From Lysobacteraceae bacterium SCN 69-320 (GTDB lineage: Bacteria > Pseudomonadota > Gammaproteobacteria > Xanthomonadales > Rhodanobacteraceae): a stretch of 64,000 nt of DNA. The position numbers and the translations under genes are program-made. Each line of letters begins with the position of its first letter. Position 1 is the first letter of the stretch. The stretch is from assembly GCA_001725155.1 (NCBI GenBank), contig MEFP01000001.1:62001-126000 (forward strand), given 5' to 3'. Shown here piece by piece: positions 1 through 8,489 of the stretch. The notes under the pieces were generated by a model that saw only the letters and a list, made by a program, of their open reading frames with translations, was not told the origin of the DNA and did not search any database.

Positions 1-633
1 GGTATCTACCAGGGCCAGCAGGTGGTGCACATGGCGCCGCCGGCCGGCCGCGTGCCGGCGCTGGTGCAGGGTCTGCTGGACTGGTTGGCCAGCACCGACG
101 CCCATCCGCTGATCGCCTCCTGCGCATTCCACTACGAGCTGGAGTTCATCCATCCGTTCAGCGACGGCAACGGACGCATCGGCCGGCTCTGGCAGACGCT
201 GATCCTGAGCCGCTGGCAGCCGGTGCTCGCGTTCCTGCCGGTAGAGACGGTGATCAAGCGCCGTCAGGCCGACTACTACCGGTTGCTGGGCGAGGCCGAT
301 CAGGCGGGCGACTGCACTGGTTTCATCGGATTTCTGCTGGATGCGATCTTCGACGCCTTGCAGCAGGCCATCGACGGCGCGCTTGCCGGTACAGCCAAGC
401 CGGCAACGCCGGTAGAAACGCCGGTAGAAACGCCGGTAATAGCGCGAACCAGGACGCCCGAGCGCGTCCTGGCACTGCTGGCGGCGCATCCCACCTGCAC
501 CCTGGCCGAGGTGGCGGCGAACATCGGGAAGTCGGTGCGCGCCGTGGAGCGCGCGGTGACCCGTCTGCAGCAGCAGGGCCGATTGCGCTTTGTCGGGCCG
601 CGCAAGGGCGGACATTGGGAGGTGCTGGAATGA
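1..633 (+). CDS. Fic family protein, 5' end beyond window
   Basis: The frame is open from base 1, so the true start lies outside the window; 210 residues are visible. Residues 51-62 carry the complete Fic motif (HPFSDGNGRIGR), so the enzyme should be able to transfer AMP or a related group from a nucleotide to a target hydroxyl. A linker with tandem TPVE repeats (about residues 136-146) leads to a C-terminal winged-helix-like domain (about 150-210) as in Fic proteins that also bind DNA. The stop codon overlaps the start of the restriction subunit gene (ATGA), so the two are translationally coupled. Fic genes are often found inside type I restriction loci; its target here is unknown. Family call is certain, role is inferred. 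Confidence 0.93.
   Translation, partial: GIYQGQQVVHMAPPAGRVPALVQGLLDWLASTDAHPLIASCAFHYELEFIHPFSDGNGRIGRLWQTLILSRWQPVLAFLPVETVIKRRQADYYRLLGEADQAGDCTGFIGFLLDAIFDALQQAIDGALAGTAKPATPVETPVETPVIARTRTPERVLALLAAHPTCTLAEVAANIGKSVRAVERAVTRLQQQGRLRFVGPRKGGHWEVLE
406..438 (+). repeat. 12-bp in-frame tandem repeat in fic linker
   Basis: The unit ACGCCGGTAGAA is present about 2.75 times head to tail. It encodes T-P-V-E repeats between the Fic core and the winged-helix domain. The 12-base period keeps the frame, so copy-number change would alter linker length without switching the gene off. Confidence 0.8.
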
Positions 634-3600
634 GCGATGTCGGCGAGCGCGAGCGGCGTACCCAACGGCGCGTCGTGGAATTCCTGCGCGATGCGCTGGG
701 CTATGTCTGGCTCGGCAATTGGCACCGGCGCCCGGACAATCGCAATATCGAGCAGAGCCACCTCAGCGCCTGGCTGCGGCGCCAGGGGCATGGCGAGAAG
801 CTGATCGGCAAGGTGCTGTTCGAACTCGACAGGGCCGCGGCGCTGGGCGGCAGCACCACGCTGTTCGAGGCCAACCACCAGGTCTACGGGCTGCTGCGCT
901 ACGGGGTGAAGGTGCGACCCGAGGCCGGCGAACAGACGCTCACCGTCTGGCTCGTCGACTGGGCCAATCCGGCCAACAACGATTTCGCGCTGGCCGAAGA
1001 GGTGACGGTGGCGGGGGAGCACGACAAGCGCCCCGACATCGTGCTGTACGTCAACGGCATCGCCCTCGGCGTGCTGGAGCTGAAGCGTTCCACGGTGTCG
1101 GTGTCGGAGGGCATACGGCAGAACCTGGACAGCCAGAAGAAGACCTTCATCCGGTCGTTCTACACCACGGCCCAGCTCGTGATGGCGGGCAACGAGACCG
1201 AGGGCCTGCGTTACGCCACGATCGAGACGCCCGAGAAGTACTGGCTGCGCTGGAAGGAGGCTGGCGCACACGCCGAGGCCGGCGACAACCCGCTGCTGCG
1301 CGAGCTGGGCCAACTCTGCAGCAAGCCGCGGCTGCTCGAACTGGTCCACGACTTCATCGTCTTCGACAGCGGCATCAAGAAGGCCTGCCGGCACAACCAG
1401 TACTTCGGCGTGAAAGCGGCGCAGGAATACGCCCGGCGGCGAGAGGGCGGCATCCTTTGGCACACCCAGGGCAGCGGCAAGTCGCTGACCATGGTCTGGC
1501 TGGCCAAGTGGCTGCGCGAGAACGTGCGCGACGCCCGCGTGCTGATCATCACCGACCGCACCGAACTCGATGAGCAGATCGAGAAGGTGTTCAAGGGCGT
1601 CAACGAACAGATCCATCGCACGCGCAGCGGTGCCGATCTGGTGGCCGTGCTCAACGCCAGCCAGGAGTGGTTGATCGGTTCGCTGATCCACAAGTTCGGT
1701 CCGCGCGGGACGAGTGACGATCAGGAGCTGTCCGACAAGGACGTGGAGGCCTTCGTCGACGAGATTCGCGAGAGCCTGCCCAGGGACTTCCGCGCCAAGG
1801 GCGACGTGTTCGTGTTCGTCGATGAGTGTCATCGCAGCCAGTCCGGGAAACTCCACGATGCGATGAAGGCGCTGCTGCCGCAGGCGCTACTGATCGGTTT
1901 CACGGGGACGCCGCTGCTCAAGGACGACAAGCGCCGCAGCATCGAGACCTTCGGGCCCTATATCCACACCTACAAGTACGACGAGGCGGTGCGGGACGGC
2001 GTCGTGCTCGATCTGCGCTACGAGGCGCGCGATATCGACCAGAGCATTACCTCGCCGGCGAAAGTCGACCAGTGGTTCGACCTGAAGACGCGTGGCCTGA
2101 CCGACGTTGCCAAGGCGCAGCTCAAGCAGCGCTGGGGCACGATGCAGAAGGTGCTGAGCGCGCGCGACCGTCTGGAGAAGATCGTCGCCGACGTGCTGAT
2201 GGATTTCGAGACCCGCGACCGGCTCAAGAGCGGGCGCGGCAACGCGATGCTGGTGTCGGGCAGCATCTACTCCGCCTGCCGGTTCTTCGACATGTTCCAG
2301 CAGACCGATCTCGCCGGAAAGTGCGCCATCGTCACGTCGTATGCGCCTTCGCCCGCCGATATCAAGGGCGAGGAGTCCGGGGAGGGGTTGACCGAGAAGC
2401 TGCGCCAGTACGACATCTACCGCAAGATGTTGGCCGCGCATTTCAACGAGGACGAAGAGACGGCGATGTACAAGGTCGCCGAGTTCGAGAAGCAAGTGAA
2501 GAAGCGCTTCATCGACGAGCCCGGACAGATGCGTTTGCTGATCGTCGTCGACAAGCTGCTGACCGGCTTCGATGCGCCGCCGGCGACCTTCCTCTACATC
2601 GACAAGCAGATGCGCGACCACGGGCTGTTCCAGGCCATTTGCCGCGTCAACCGGCTCGACGGCGAAGACAAGGAATATGGCTACATCATCGACTACAAGG
2701 ATCTGTTCCGGTCGCTGGCGGGTGCGATCAAGGATTACACCGGCGAGGCGCTATCCGGTTACGACAAGGCCGACGTCGACGGGCTGCTGAAGGACAGGCT
2801 CGCGACCGGGCGCGCACGCCTGGAGGAGGCGCGCGAGGCGATCAAGGCGCTGTGCGAGCCGGTCGAACCACCCAGGGACAAGTTCGACTACCTGCGCTAC
2901 TTCTGCGCGGCGGAGAGCGGCGACGCGGAACAGATCAAGGAGAACGAGGCCAGGCGAGTCGCGCTGTACAAGCTCGCCGCCGGATTCCTGCGCGCCTATG
3001 CCAACCTCGCCAACGAACTGCCCGATGCGGGCTACACCGCGGCGCAGGTGCAGGCGCTGAAGGACGAGGTCGCCCATTTCGAGAGCGTTCGCGCCGAAGT
3101 GAAACTCGCGAGTGGCGACTATGTCGACATGAAGCTCTACGAGCCGGCGATGCGGCATCTGCTGGATACCTACATCCGGGCGGAGGAGAGCGAGAAAGTC
3201 TCGGCCTTCGACGACCTGACCTTGGTGCAGCTGATCGTCGAGCGCGGCGAATCGGCGATCGACGTCTTGCCCAAGGGTTTGCGCGAAGACCGCCGCGCCG
3301 TGGCCGAGACGATCGAGAACAACGTGCGCCGCCTGATCATCGACGAGATGGCGGTCAACCCGAAGTACTACGAGCGCATGTCGCAGCTGCTCGACGCACT
3401 GATCGCGCAGCGCAAGCAGGAAGCGATCGACTACGCCGCTTATCTCGCCAAGATCGTCGAGCTCAGCCGAAACGTATCGCAGTTGGGCAGCGAGTCCGCC
3501 TATCCGGCCAGCATCAACAGCCCATTGCGTTGCGCGCTGTACGATAACCTGCGCACGATCGACGGCCTGTCAAAACGACTGGTGGTGCGGCAAAAGGTGG

Positions 3601-3791
3601 CCGAGCTACCGGATCTCGCTGCCGCGTCGGCCCTTGCGGTCGATGACGCGATCCGCGCTGTCAGGAAAGCTGACTGGCGCGGTCACCGTTTCAAGGAGCG
3701 CGAGGTGATGAACGCCGTTCGCAGCGTAATCGCCGACGCCGGCCTGGCGGAGCAACTGTTCAACATCGTGAAAGCGCAACGCGATGGATAG
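630..3791 (+). CDS. hsdR: Type I restriction enzyme R subunit (HsdR)
   Basis: Motor and nuclease subunit of a type I restriction-modification enzyme: it translocates DNA with ATP and cuts at a distance. The ATG at 630 is chosen because it overlaps the upstream stop; 1053 residues is normal for the family. The N-terminal PD-(D/E)xK nuclease shows D136 and E150-L-K152. The SF2 motor shows Walker A (HTQGSGKS, from residue 278), the DECH box (398-401) and motif III GFTGTP (from 423). A long helical C-terminal region for docking on the methylase follows. hsdM and hsdS are not in the window and presumably lie to the left. The 3' end overlaps the next gene by 8 bases. No frameshift is seen, so the subunit looks intact. 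Confidence 0.96.
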   Translation: MSDVGERERRTQRRVVEFLRDALGYVWLGNWHRRPDNRNIEQSHLSAWLRRQGHGEKLIGKVLFELDRAAALGGSTTLFEANHQVYGLLRYGVKVRPEAGEQTLTVWLVDWANPANNDFALAEEVTVAGEHDKRPDIVLYVNGIALGVLELKRSTVSVSEGIRQNLDSQKKTFIRSFYTTAQLVMAGNETEGLRYATIETPEKYWLRWKEAGAHAEAGDNPLLRELGQLCSKPRLLELVHDFIVFDSGIKKACRHNQYFGVKAAQEYARRREGGILWHTQGSGKSLTMVWLAKWLRENVRDARVLIITDRTELDEQIEKVFKGVNEQIHRTRSGADLVAVLNASQEWLIGSLIHKFGPRGTSDDQELSDKDVEAFVDEIRESLPRDFRAKGDVFVFVDECHRSQSGKLHDAMKALLPQALLIGFTGTPLLKDDKRRSIETFGPYIHTYKYDEAVRDGVVLDLRYEARDIDQSITSPAKVDQWFDLKTRGLTDVAKAQLKQRWGTMQKVLSARDRLEKIVADVLMDFETRDRLKSGRGNAMLVSGSIYSACRFFDMFQQTDLAGKCAIVTSYAPSPADIKGEESGEGLTEKLRQYDIYRKMLAAHFNEDEETAMYKVAEFEKQVKKRFIDEPGQMRLLIVVDKLLTGFDAPPATFLYIDKQMRDHGLFQAICRVNRLDGEDKEYGYIIDYKDLFRSLAGAIKDYTGEALSGYDKADVDGLLKDRLATGRARLEEAREAIKALCEPVEPPRDKFDYLRYFCAAESGDAEQIKENEARRVALYKLAAGFLRAYANLANELPDAGYTAAQVQALKDEVAHFESVRAEVKLASGDYVDMKLYEPAMRHLLDTYIRAEESEKVSAFDDLTLVQLIVERGESAIDVLPKGLREDRRAVAETIENNVRRLIIDEMAVNPKYYERMSQLLDALIAQRKQEAIDYAAYLAKIVELSRNVSQLGSESAYPASINSPLRCALYDNLRTIDGLSKRLVVRQKVAELPDLAAASALAVDDAIRAVRKADWRGHRFKEREVMNAVRSVIADAGLAEQLFNIVKAQRDG

Positions 3792-4509
3792 CGCCCGGCA
3801 AATGGTGATCGCCGGCATCAGCGTCGAAGTGTTGCGGAAGGACATCAAGAATCTTCACGTTGGCGTCTATCCACCTGCTGGCCGCGTACGCGTCGCCGCG
3901 CCGCTGCTGTTGGACGACGAGGCAGTGCGCCTTGCGGTGATCTCCCGACTGGGCTGGATCCGACGCCAGCAGGCTGCTTTCCACCAGCAGGAACGGCAAT
4001 CCCCGCGGGAATACGTGAGCGGTGAAAGTCACTATTTCCGCGGCCGGCGATACCGGATCGAAGTGGTTGAGCGACGCGGACCGGCTTCCATCGCCTTTCG
4101 AAACAACACGGTTCTGACGATGCATGCGCCGCCAGGAGCTGACGCCGAAAGGCGCGCCGAGTTGCTGGATCTCTGGTATCGGAACCAGCTGCGAGCCGAG
4201 ATTCCGGGGCTGCTGCACAAGTGGCTGCCGAAAGTCGGCGTGCTAGCCCCAGATGTTCGGATCAAGAAACTGAAGACCCTTTGGGGAAGCTGTAACCCCG
4301 AGGCTGGCCGGGTCTGGCTCAACCTGGAGCTGATCAAGAAACCTTATTCTTGCCTCGAGTTCATCCTCGTTCATGAGCTGGTCCACCTGATCGAGCGGCA
4401 CCATAACGAGCGTTTCCTGGCGATCATGGATCGCGTCATGCCCAGCTGGCGCTCATATCGCGAGGATCTCAATCGGGCGCCGCTTGCTCATAGCGAATGG
4501 GACTACTGA
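3784..4509 (+). CDS. DUF45/YgjP-type zinc metallopeptidase
   Basis: 241-residue protein of the YgjP/DUF45 group of gluzincin-like metallopeptidases (also annotated as SprT-like or M48). The zinc site is HELVH at residues 197-201, followed by the family pattern HHNERF and a P-S-W near the end (close to the usual P-x-W-K). No signal peptide or membrane segment, so it should be cytoplasmic. It overlaps hsdR by 8 bases and is clearly the last gene of the restriction operon. Such peptidases are recurrent partners of type I restriction genes; a role in turnover of HsdR or another partner is a guess. Confidence 0.9.
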   Translation: MDSARQMVIAGISVEVLRKDIKNLHVGVYPPAGRVRVAAPLLLDDEAVRLAVISRLGWIRRQQAAFHQQERQSPREYVSGESHYFRGRRYRIEVVERRGPASIAFRNNTVLTMHAPPGADAERRAELLDLWYRNQLRAEIPGLLHKWLPKVGVLAPDVRIKKLKTLWGSCNPEAGRVWLNLELIKKPYSCLEFILVHELVHLIERHHNERFLAIMDRVMPSWRSYREDLNRAPLAHSEWDY

Positions 4510-4674
4510 AATGAAAAGGTCGGTGCCAACGCATGTGACACCCGCAAAGTCTCTGCGAATGGGCTCTCCGCTATCCGCTGCAATTGCACCGAACGGCATG
4601 CCGCGATTCCTCCGGTAACCCTTTACCCGTAAAGTCCCCCATACCGGTTCGCAGGAGCGAGCCTCGGGGGACTC

Positions 4675-7600
4675 ATGACGACTGCAACAGCGGAACAGCC
4701 GGCCATTGCGCCGGCGATGACGTCGGCCGAGTGGGCCGCAAAACTGATCGAGGCGCTGGCGCCCGCCGCCGATGCCGACGGCCGGCTAGCGGAGACGGTT
4801 TCGCTGGCGGATATCGCGCGCTACGTCGCCGACGGGGAGCCGGCCGGGTTGCCGGCGGCGTTGCCGGCGAGGCTCGGCAAGCAGACCAAGCTGTTCGATC
4901 TGCTGATCTGCAACAGCGCGAACCACTACCCACGCACTCTGGATGCCGCCTACGCCGAGGTCGGCACGGTCGACCCGGCCGCGCTGGTGCGCTGGGGCGA
5001 GGTCGTCGCGGCGGCGCTGGAAAATGCGTATCTCTGGAAGGGCGCGTTGCAGGTGCCGGCGCGGGCGAACTGGGCGTCGGCGCTGATCCATCAGATGCTC
5101 GGCTGGTCGCGGCTGTGGCCGGAGCGGCCGCTGTTCCGGAAGATCACGTCGGCGATGTTCGAGCGAGCGCTCGTCGCGGACGGCCTCGATCCGTCGACCC
5201 TCGTCGTCGCCGCGGTCGCGACGCCCCTGGAGCATCACAAGCACGCGGAGAGCTGCGCCCGGTCGGTCGGCGCGCTCTGCGATTTCGGCGAGGCACTGCT
5301 GCGTTACGCGGACCTCGTACTGCCGCATCTGGCGCCGGCCGGCGCGGAGCAGCGGCTGCACGTGCTCGCCTTGCTCGCGCCGTTGACGAGCGACTGCCTG
5401 AAGCCGTTCGCGGCGCCGCTGGCCGAGCTGGCCTGTGCGTCGAGCAAGCAGGTCAGCGCGCAGGCGCAGAGCCTGGTCTGGCGGGTCATCGACGAGGCGC
5501 TGCCCACCCTGCGCGAAATCGCGCGTAGCGCGAAGCCTGACCAGCGCCTGCAGGCGTTGCGATTCCTCGACGATATCGCGCGCCGGCGCGACGACGCGGC
5601 CTTGCACGAATTCGCACGCGACACCGCGCGCGCCGACAAGGCGGCATCGGTGCAGGCGCTGCTGGGGGAGTGGGATGCGCGCGATGCGACCGTGCAGGAG
5701 GGGCCGGTCAATGCCTATACCGTTCCGGTCGTCACCTGGGCCGTGCCGGACGATGCCTCGCTGGCTGCGCTGCTGGATGACTTCTGGCGTGAGGTCGACA
5801 CGGGCATCGAGCAGGCGAATGCGCGCATCGCGATCGAAGCGCATCGCGCGCCGGTCATGACCGCGGCGACGCGCGAGCAGTTGCGCGGCTACCTCGTGGC
5901 AGCGGAGCCGAGTCCGGCGTCGACCGTCAAGCTGCACCACGTGGCCGAAAAGGTCGTCTATACGGCGCTGGAACGGCTGCCGGAGCGCGACGGCGTATCG
6001 CCGGTGCTGCTGCTGAAGCTCTATCGCTACTTCGGTCTGCTGATCAATCCGTCGGGCTGGCTCATGTATCAGGCGACCGGCGCGATCGAGCGGCTGCGCC
6101 GCCGCACCGGCCGGCCGGCGATGCTGGAATACGCGCTCGCCTTGACGGCGATGGGCGCGACGACGGGCAAGCTGCTGGATTCCTTCGGCAACGTGCGCGA
6201 GCGGCCGCGTGCCGGCGATCGCAGCACCGAGGATCTGTGGCCGTTCTTCGCGCACTATCTGAATGCGGTGACGCACGAGCTGAAGTGGAAGGTGCAGAAC
6301 TATCCGACGGCGGATCACAGCGCGCGCTTCCGCGCCCTGGGCCTGCTGCCGCAGGTGCCGCCGGAACTGGTTACGTGGCTGCTCGAGCTCGCGCTGACCG
6401 GGCCCAAGGCCCAGCGCGGTCCGGCGCGCGAGGTGCTCGCGCGGCTGCCGCAGCGGGACGGTCTCGTCATCGCCGCGCTGACCGACGGCAAGGCCGACGT
6501 GCGCGCCGCGGCGGCGGGCTGGGTGCGCGATCTGAAACTGGAAGCTGCCGTGCCGGCGCTGGAGAAAGCGGCCAAGACCGAGAAACAGGAAGCGGCCAAG
6601 GGCGCGCAGCTCGAAACCCTGATCGCGCTCGGCCGCAGCGCGGCGCCGTTCGTCGATCGCAAGGCGCTGGCCAAGGACGCGGAGAAAGCCTGGGCCAAGG
6701 GTGCCGGCAAGGAGCTGGACTGGTTCGACTGGGACGCACTGCCGCTGGTGGCCTGGGCGGATACGGCGCAGGCCGTCGATCCGGTGCTGATCCGCGGCAT
6801 GGTCATCCAGGCGGTCAAGCAGAAAACGCCGGAGCCGCATGCGCTGCTGCGCCAGTACTGCGCGATGTTCGAGCCGCGCAGCCGCGAGGCCCTGGGTCAG
6901 CATCTGCTCGACGCCTGGATCGCCGCGGACACGCGCCCGATCAGCGCGGATGCCGCCAAGCGAGCCGCGCAGGAAAGCGCGCGCAATACGCACACCTTCA
7001 TGACGCAATATCCGCAGTACTACGCGAGCAGCCCGCAGAAGGACTACACGGTCGAGCAGTTATACGAGGCGCTGCTGCCGAAATACCTGAAGCAGCCGGT
7101 GGGTACCGAGATTGCGAGCAAGGGCATCCTCGCGCTGGCCGCGGCGTGTGCCGGTGCGCGCGCCGTTCCGGTCGTCGCGCGCTATCTCAAGGACTACTAC
7201 GGCACGCGCGCCGCACATTGCAAGGCGCTGGTCGCGATGCTGGCCTGGATTCCCGAGCCGGCGGCCGTGCAGCTGCTGCTCGCGGTCGGCAATCGTTTCC
7301 GCACCAAGGGCATCCAGGAAGAAGCCGCGCAGCAGGTCGAGGCATTGGCCGAGCGCCGCGGCTGGAGCGTGGCCGAACTCGCCGACCGTACGATTCCTGC
7401 CGCGGGCTTCGATGAAACGGGCACCTTGACCTTGAGTTACGGCGACCGCGAATTCGTCGCGCGGCTGATGCCGGACCTGACCATCGAGCTCAAGGATGAA
7501 ACCGGCAAGAAAATCTCCGCATTGCCCGATCCGCGCAAGGACGACGACGAAGCGCTCGCAAAGGAATCGAAGAAGACCTGGTCGGATGCGAAGAAAGCCA

Positions 7601-8346
7601 TCAAGACCGTGCTCGCGCAGCAGACCGAGCGTCTGTACGAGGCGCTCTGCACGCAGCGCGAATGGACGTTCGAGGACTGGAACCGCTATCTGCTGCAGCA
7701 TCCGATCGTGCGTCACCTCGTGCAGCGCCTCGTCTGGGCTGTCGTCGATGGCGGCGAGACGCGAGCGACGTTCCGACCGCTCGACGACGGCTCGCTGACC
7801 GACGCCGACGACAATGCCGTGACCGTTCCCGACACGGCCCGCGTACGTATCGCGCACGAGTTCACCGTGCCGGCGGAACTGGCCGAACGCTGGCAGCAGC
7901 ACCTGAGCGACTACAAGGTGATTCCGCTGTTCTCGCTGTTCGGCCGCGGCGTTTACCGCTTGCCGGCCGAAAAGCAGCACGAGCAGGAACTGAAGGACTT
8001 CGAGGGCTACGTGCTGCCGAACTTCACCTTGCGCAGCCGCGTGCAGAAGCTCGGCTACGCGCGCGCCAATCACGGCGAAAGCTGGTTCAGTGAGTACGAG
8101 AAGCCCTACCGTGCGTTGGGCATCACGGCCGTGATCGAGTTCAGCGGCAGCAGCTTTCCGGAGGAGAACAAGCCGGTTGCCCTGCGCAGCCTGAAGTTCG
8201 AGCGCCAGGAAGACGGCTATACGGAAAGCCTGACACTCGACCAGATCCCGGGCCTGCTGCTGTCGGAGTGCTGGCAGGATCTGCGCCAGCTCGCCGCCGA
8301 GAGCAAGGGCTTCGATCCCGACTGGGCGACGACCTGCGCGACGTGA
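4675..8346 (+). CDS. DUF4132 (MolR-like) domain protein
   Basis: 1223-residue, apparently cytoplasmic protein without signal peptide. The first 900 residues are alpha-helical and read like degenerate HEAT repeats. The C-terminal third has the pattern seen in DUF4132/MolR-like proteins: a segment around FEDWNRYLLQHPIVRHLVQR, then RLVW, and a final stretch with LDQIPGLLLSECWQDL. The biochemical function of the family is not established. It stands alone, 165 bases downstream of the restriction operon, and converges on the MACPF-like gene. The ATG at 4675 starts a clean reading frame and no better start is visible. Family call is likely; function unknown. Confidence 0.8.
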   Translation: MTTATAEQPAIAPAMTSAEWAAKLIEALAPAADADGRLAETVSLADIARYVADGEPAGLPAALPARLGKQTKLFDLLICNSANHYPRTLDAAYAEVGTVDPAALVRWGEVVAAALENAYLWKGALQVPARANWASALIHQMLGWSRLWPERPLFRKITSAMFERALVADGLDPSTLVVAAVATPLEHHKHAESCARSVGALCDFGEALLRYADLVLPHLAPAGAEQRLHVLALLAPLTSDCLKPFAAPLAELACASSKQVSAQAQSLVWRVIDEALPTLREIARSAKPDQRLQALRFLDDIARRRDDAALHEFARDTARADKAASVQALLGEWDARDATVQEGPVNAYTVPVVTWAVPDDASLAALLDDFWREVDTGIEQANARIAIEAHRAPVMTAATREQLRGYLVAAEPSPASTVKLHHVAEKVVYTALERLPERDGVSPVLLLKLYRYFGLLINPSGWLMYQATGAIERLRRRTGRPAMLEYALALTAMGATTGKLLDSFGNVRERPRAGDRSTEDLWPFFAHYLNAVTHELKWKVQNYPTADHSARFRALGLLPQVPPELVTWLLELALTGPKAQRGPAREVLARLPQRDGLVIAALTDGKADVRAAAAGWVRDLKLEAAVPALEKAAKTEKQEAAKGAQLETLIALGRSAAPFVDRKALAKDAEKAWAKGAGKELDWFDWDALPLVAWADTAQAVDPVLIRGMVIQAVKQKTPEPHALLRQYCAMFEPRSREALGQHLLDAWIAADTRPISADAAKRAAQESARNTHTFMTQYPQYYASSPQKDYTVEQLYEALLPKYLKQPVGTEIASKGILALAAACAGARAVPVVARYLKDYYGTRAAHCKALVAMLAWIPEPAAVQLLLAVGNRFRTKGIQEEAAQQVEALAERRGWSVAELADRTIPAAGFDETGTLTLSYGDREFVARLMPDLTIELKDETGKKISALPDPRKDDDEALAKESKKTWSDAKKAIKTVLAQQTERLYEALCTQREWTFEDWNRYLLQHPIVRHLVQRLVWAVVDGGETRATFRPLDDGSLTDADDNAVTVPDTARVRIAHEFTVPAELAERWQQHLSDYKVIPLFSLFGRGVYRLPAEKQHEQELKDFEGYVLPNFTLRSRVQKLGYARANHGESWFSEYEKPYRALGITAVIEFSGSSFPEENKPVALRSLKFERQEDGYTESLTLDQIPGLLLSECWQDLRQLAAESKGFDPDWATTCAT

Positions 8347-8447
8347 GCTGAGCGCGGTCCCGCGGTCTGCGTAGCGGCCGCGCGGCGTCGCGATGCCGCG
8401 CCGGCGCCGCCGGTGGTACGCAGCGGCGCGGGCCGGCGAGCACCCAA

Positions 8448-8479
8448 GCCGCAGCGCGTCCGACGGGACGCGCTGCGGC
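8448..8479. terminator. Strong stem-loop between convergent genes
   Basis: A perfect 14-bp stem (8448-8461 with 8466-8479) closed by a GACG tetraloop lies between the ends of the DUF4132 and MACPF-like genes. It has no clear T-tract on either strand, so it may work as a bidirectional barrier or with Rho rather than as a classic intrinsic terminator. Confidence 0.6.
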
Positions 8480-8489
8480 GCGCGCAACG

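Noticed and set aside
300-1856. 518-residue open frame on the minus strand across fic and hsdR
   Set aside because: Antisense to clear Fic and HsdR domains; long antisense frames are common at this GC content and it has no recognisable domain.
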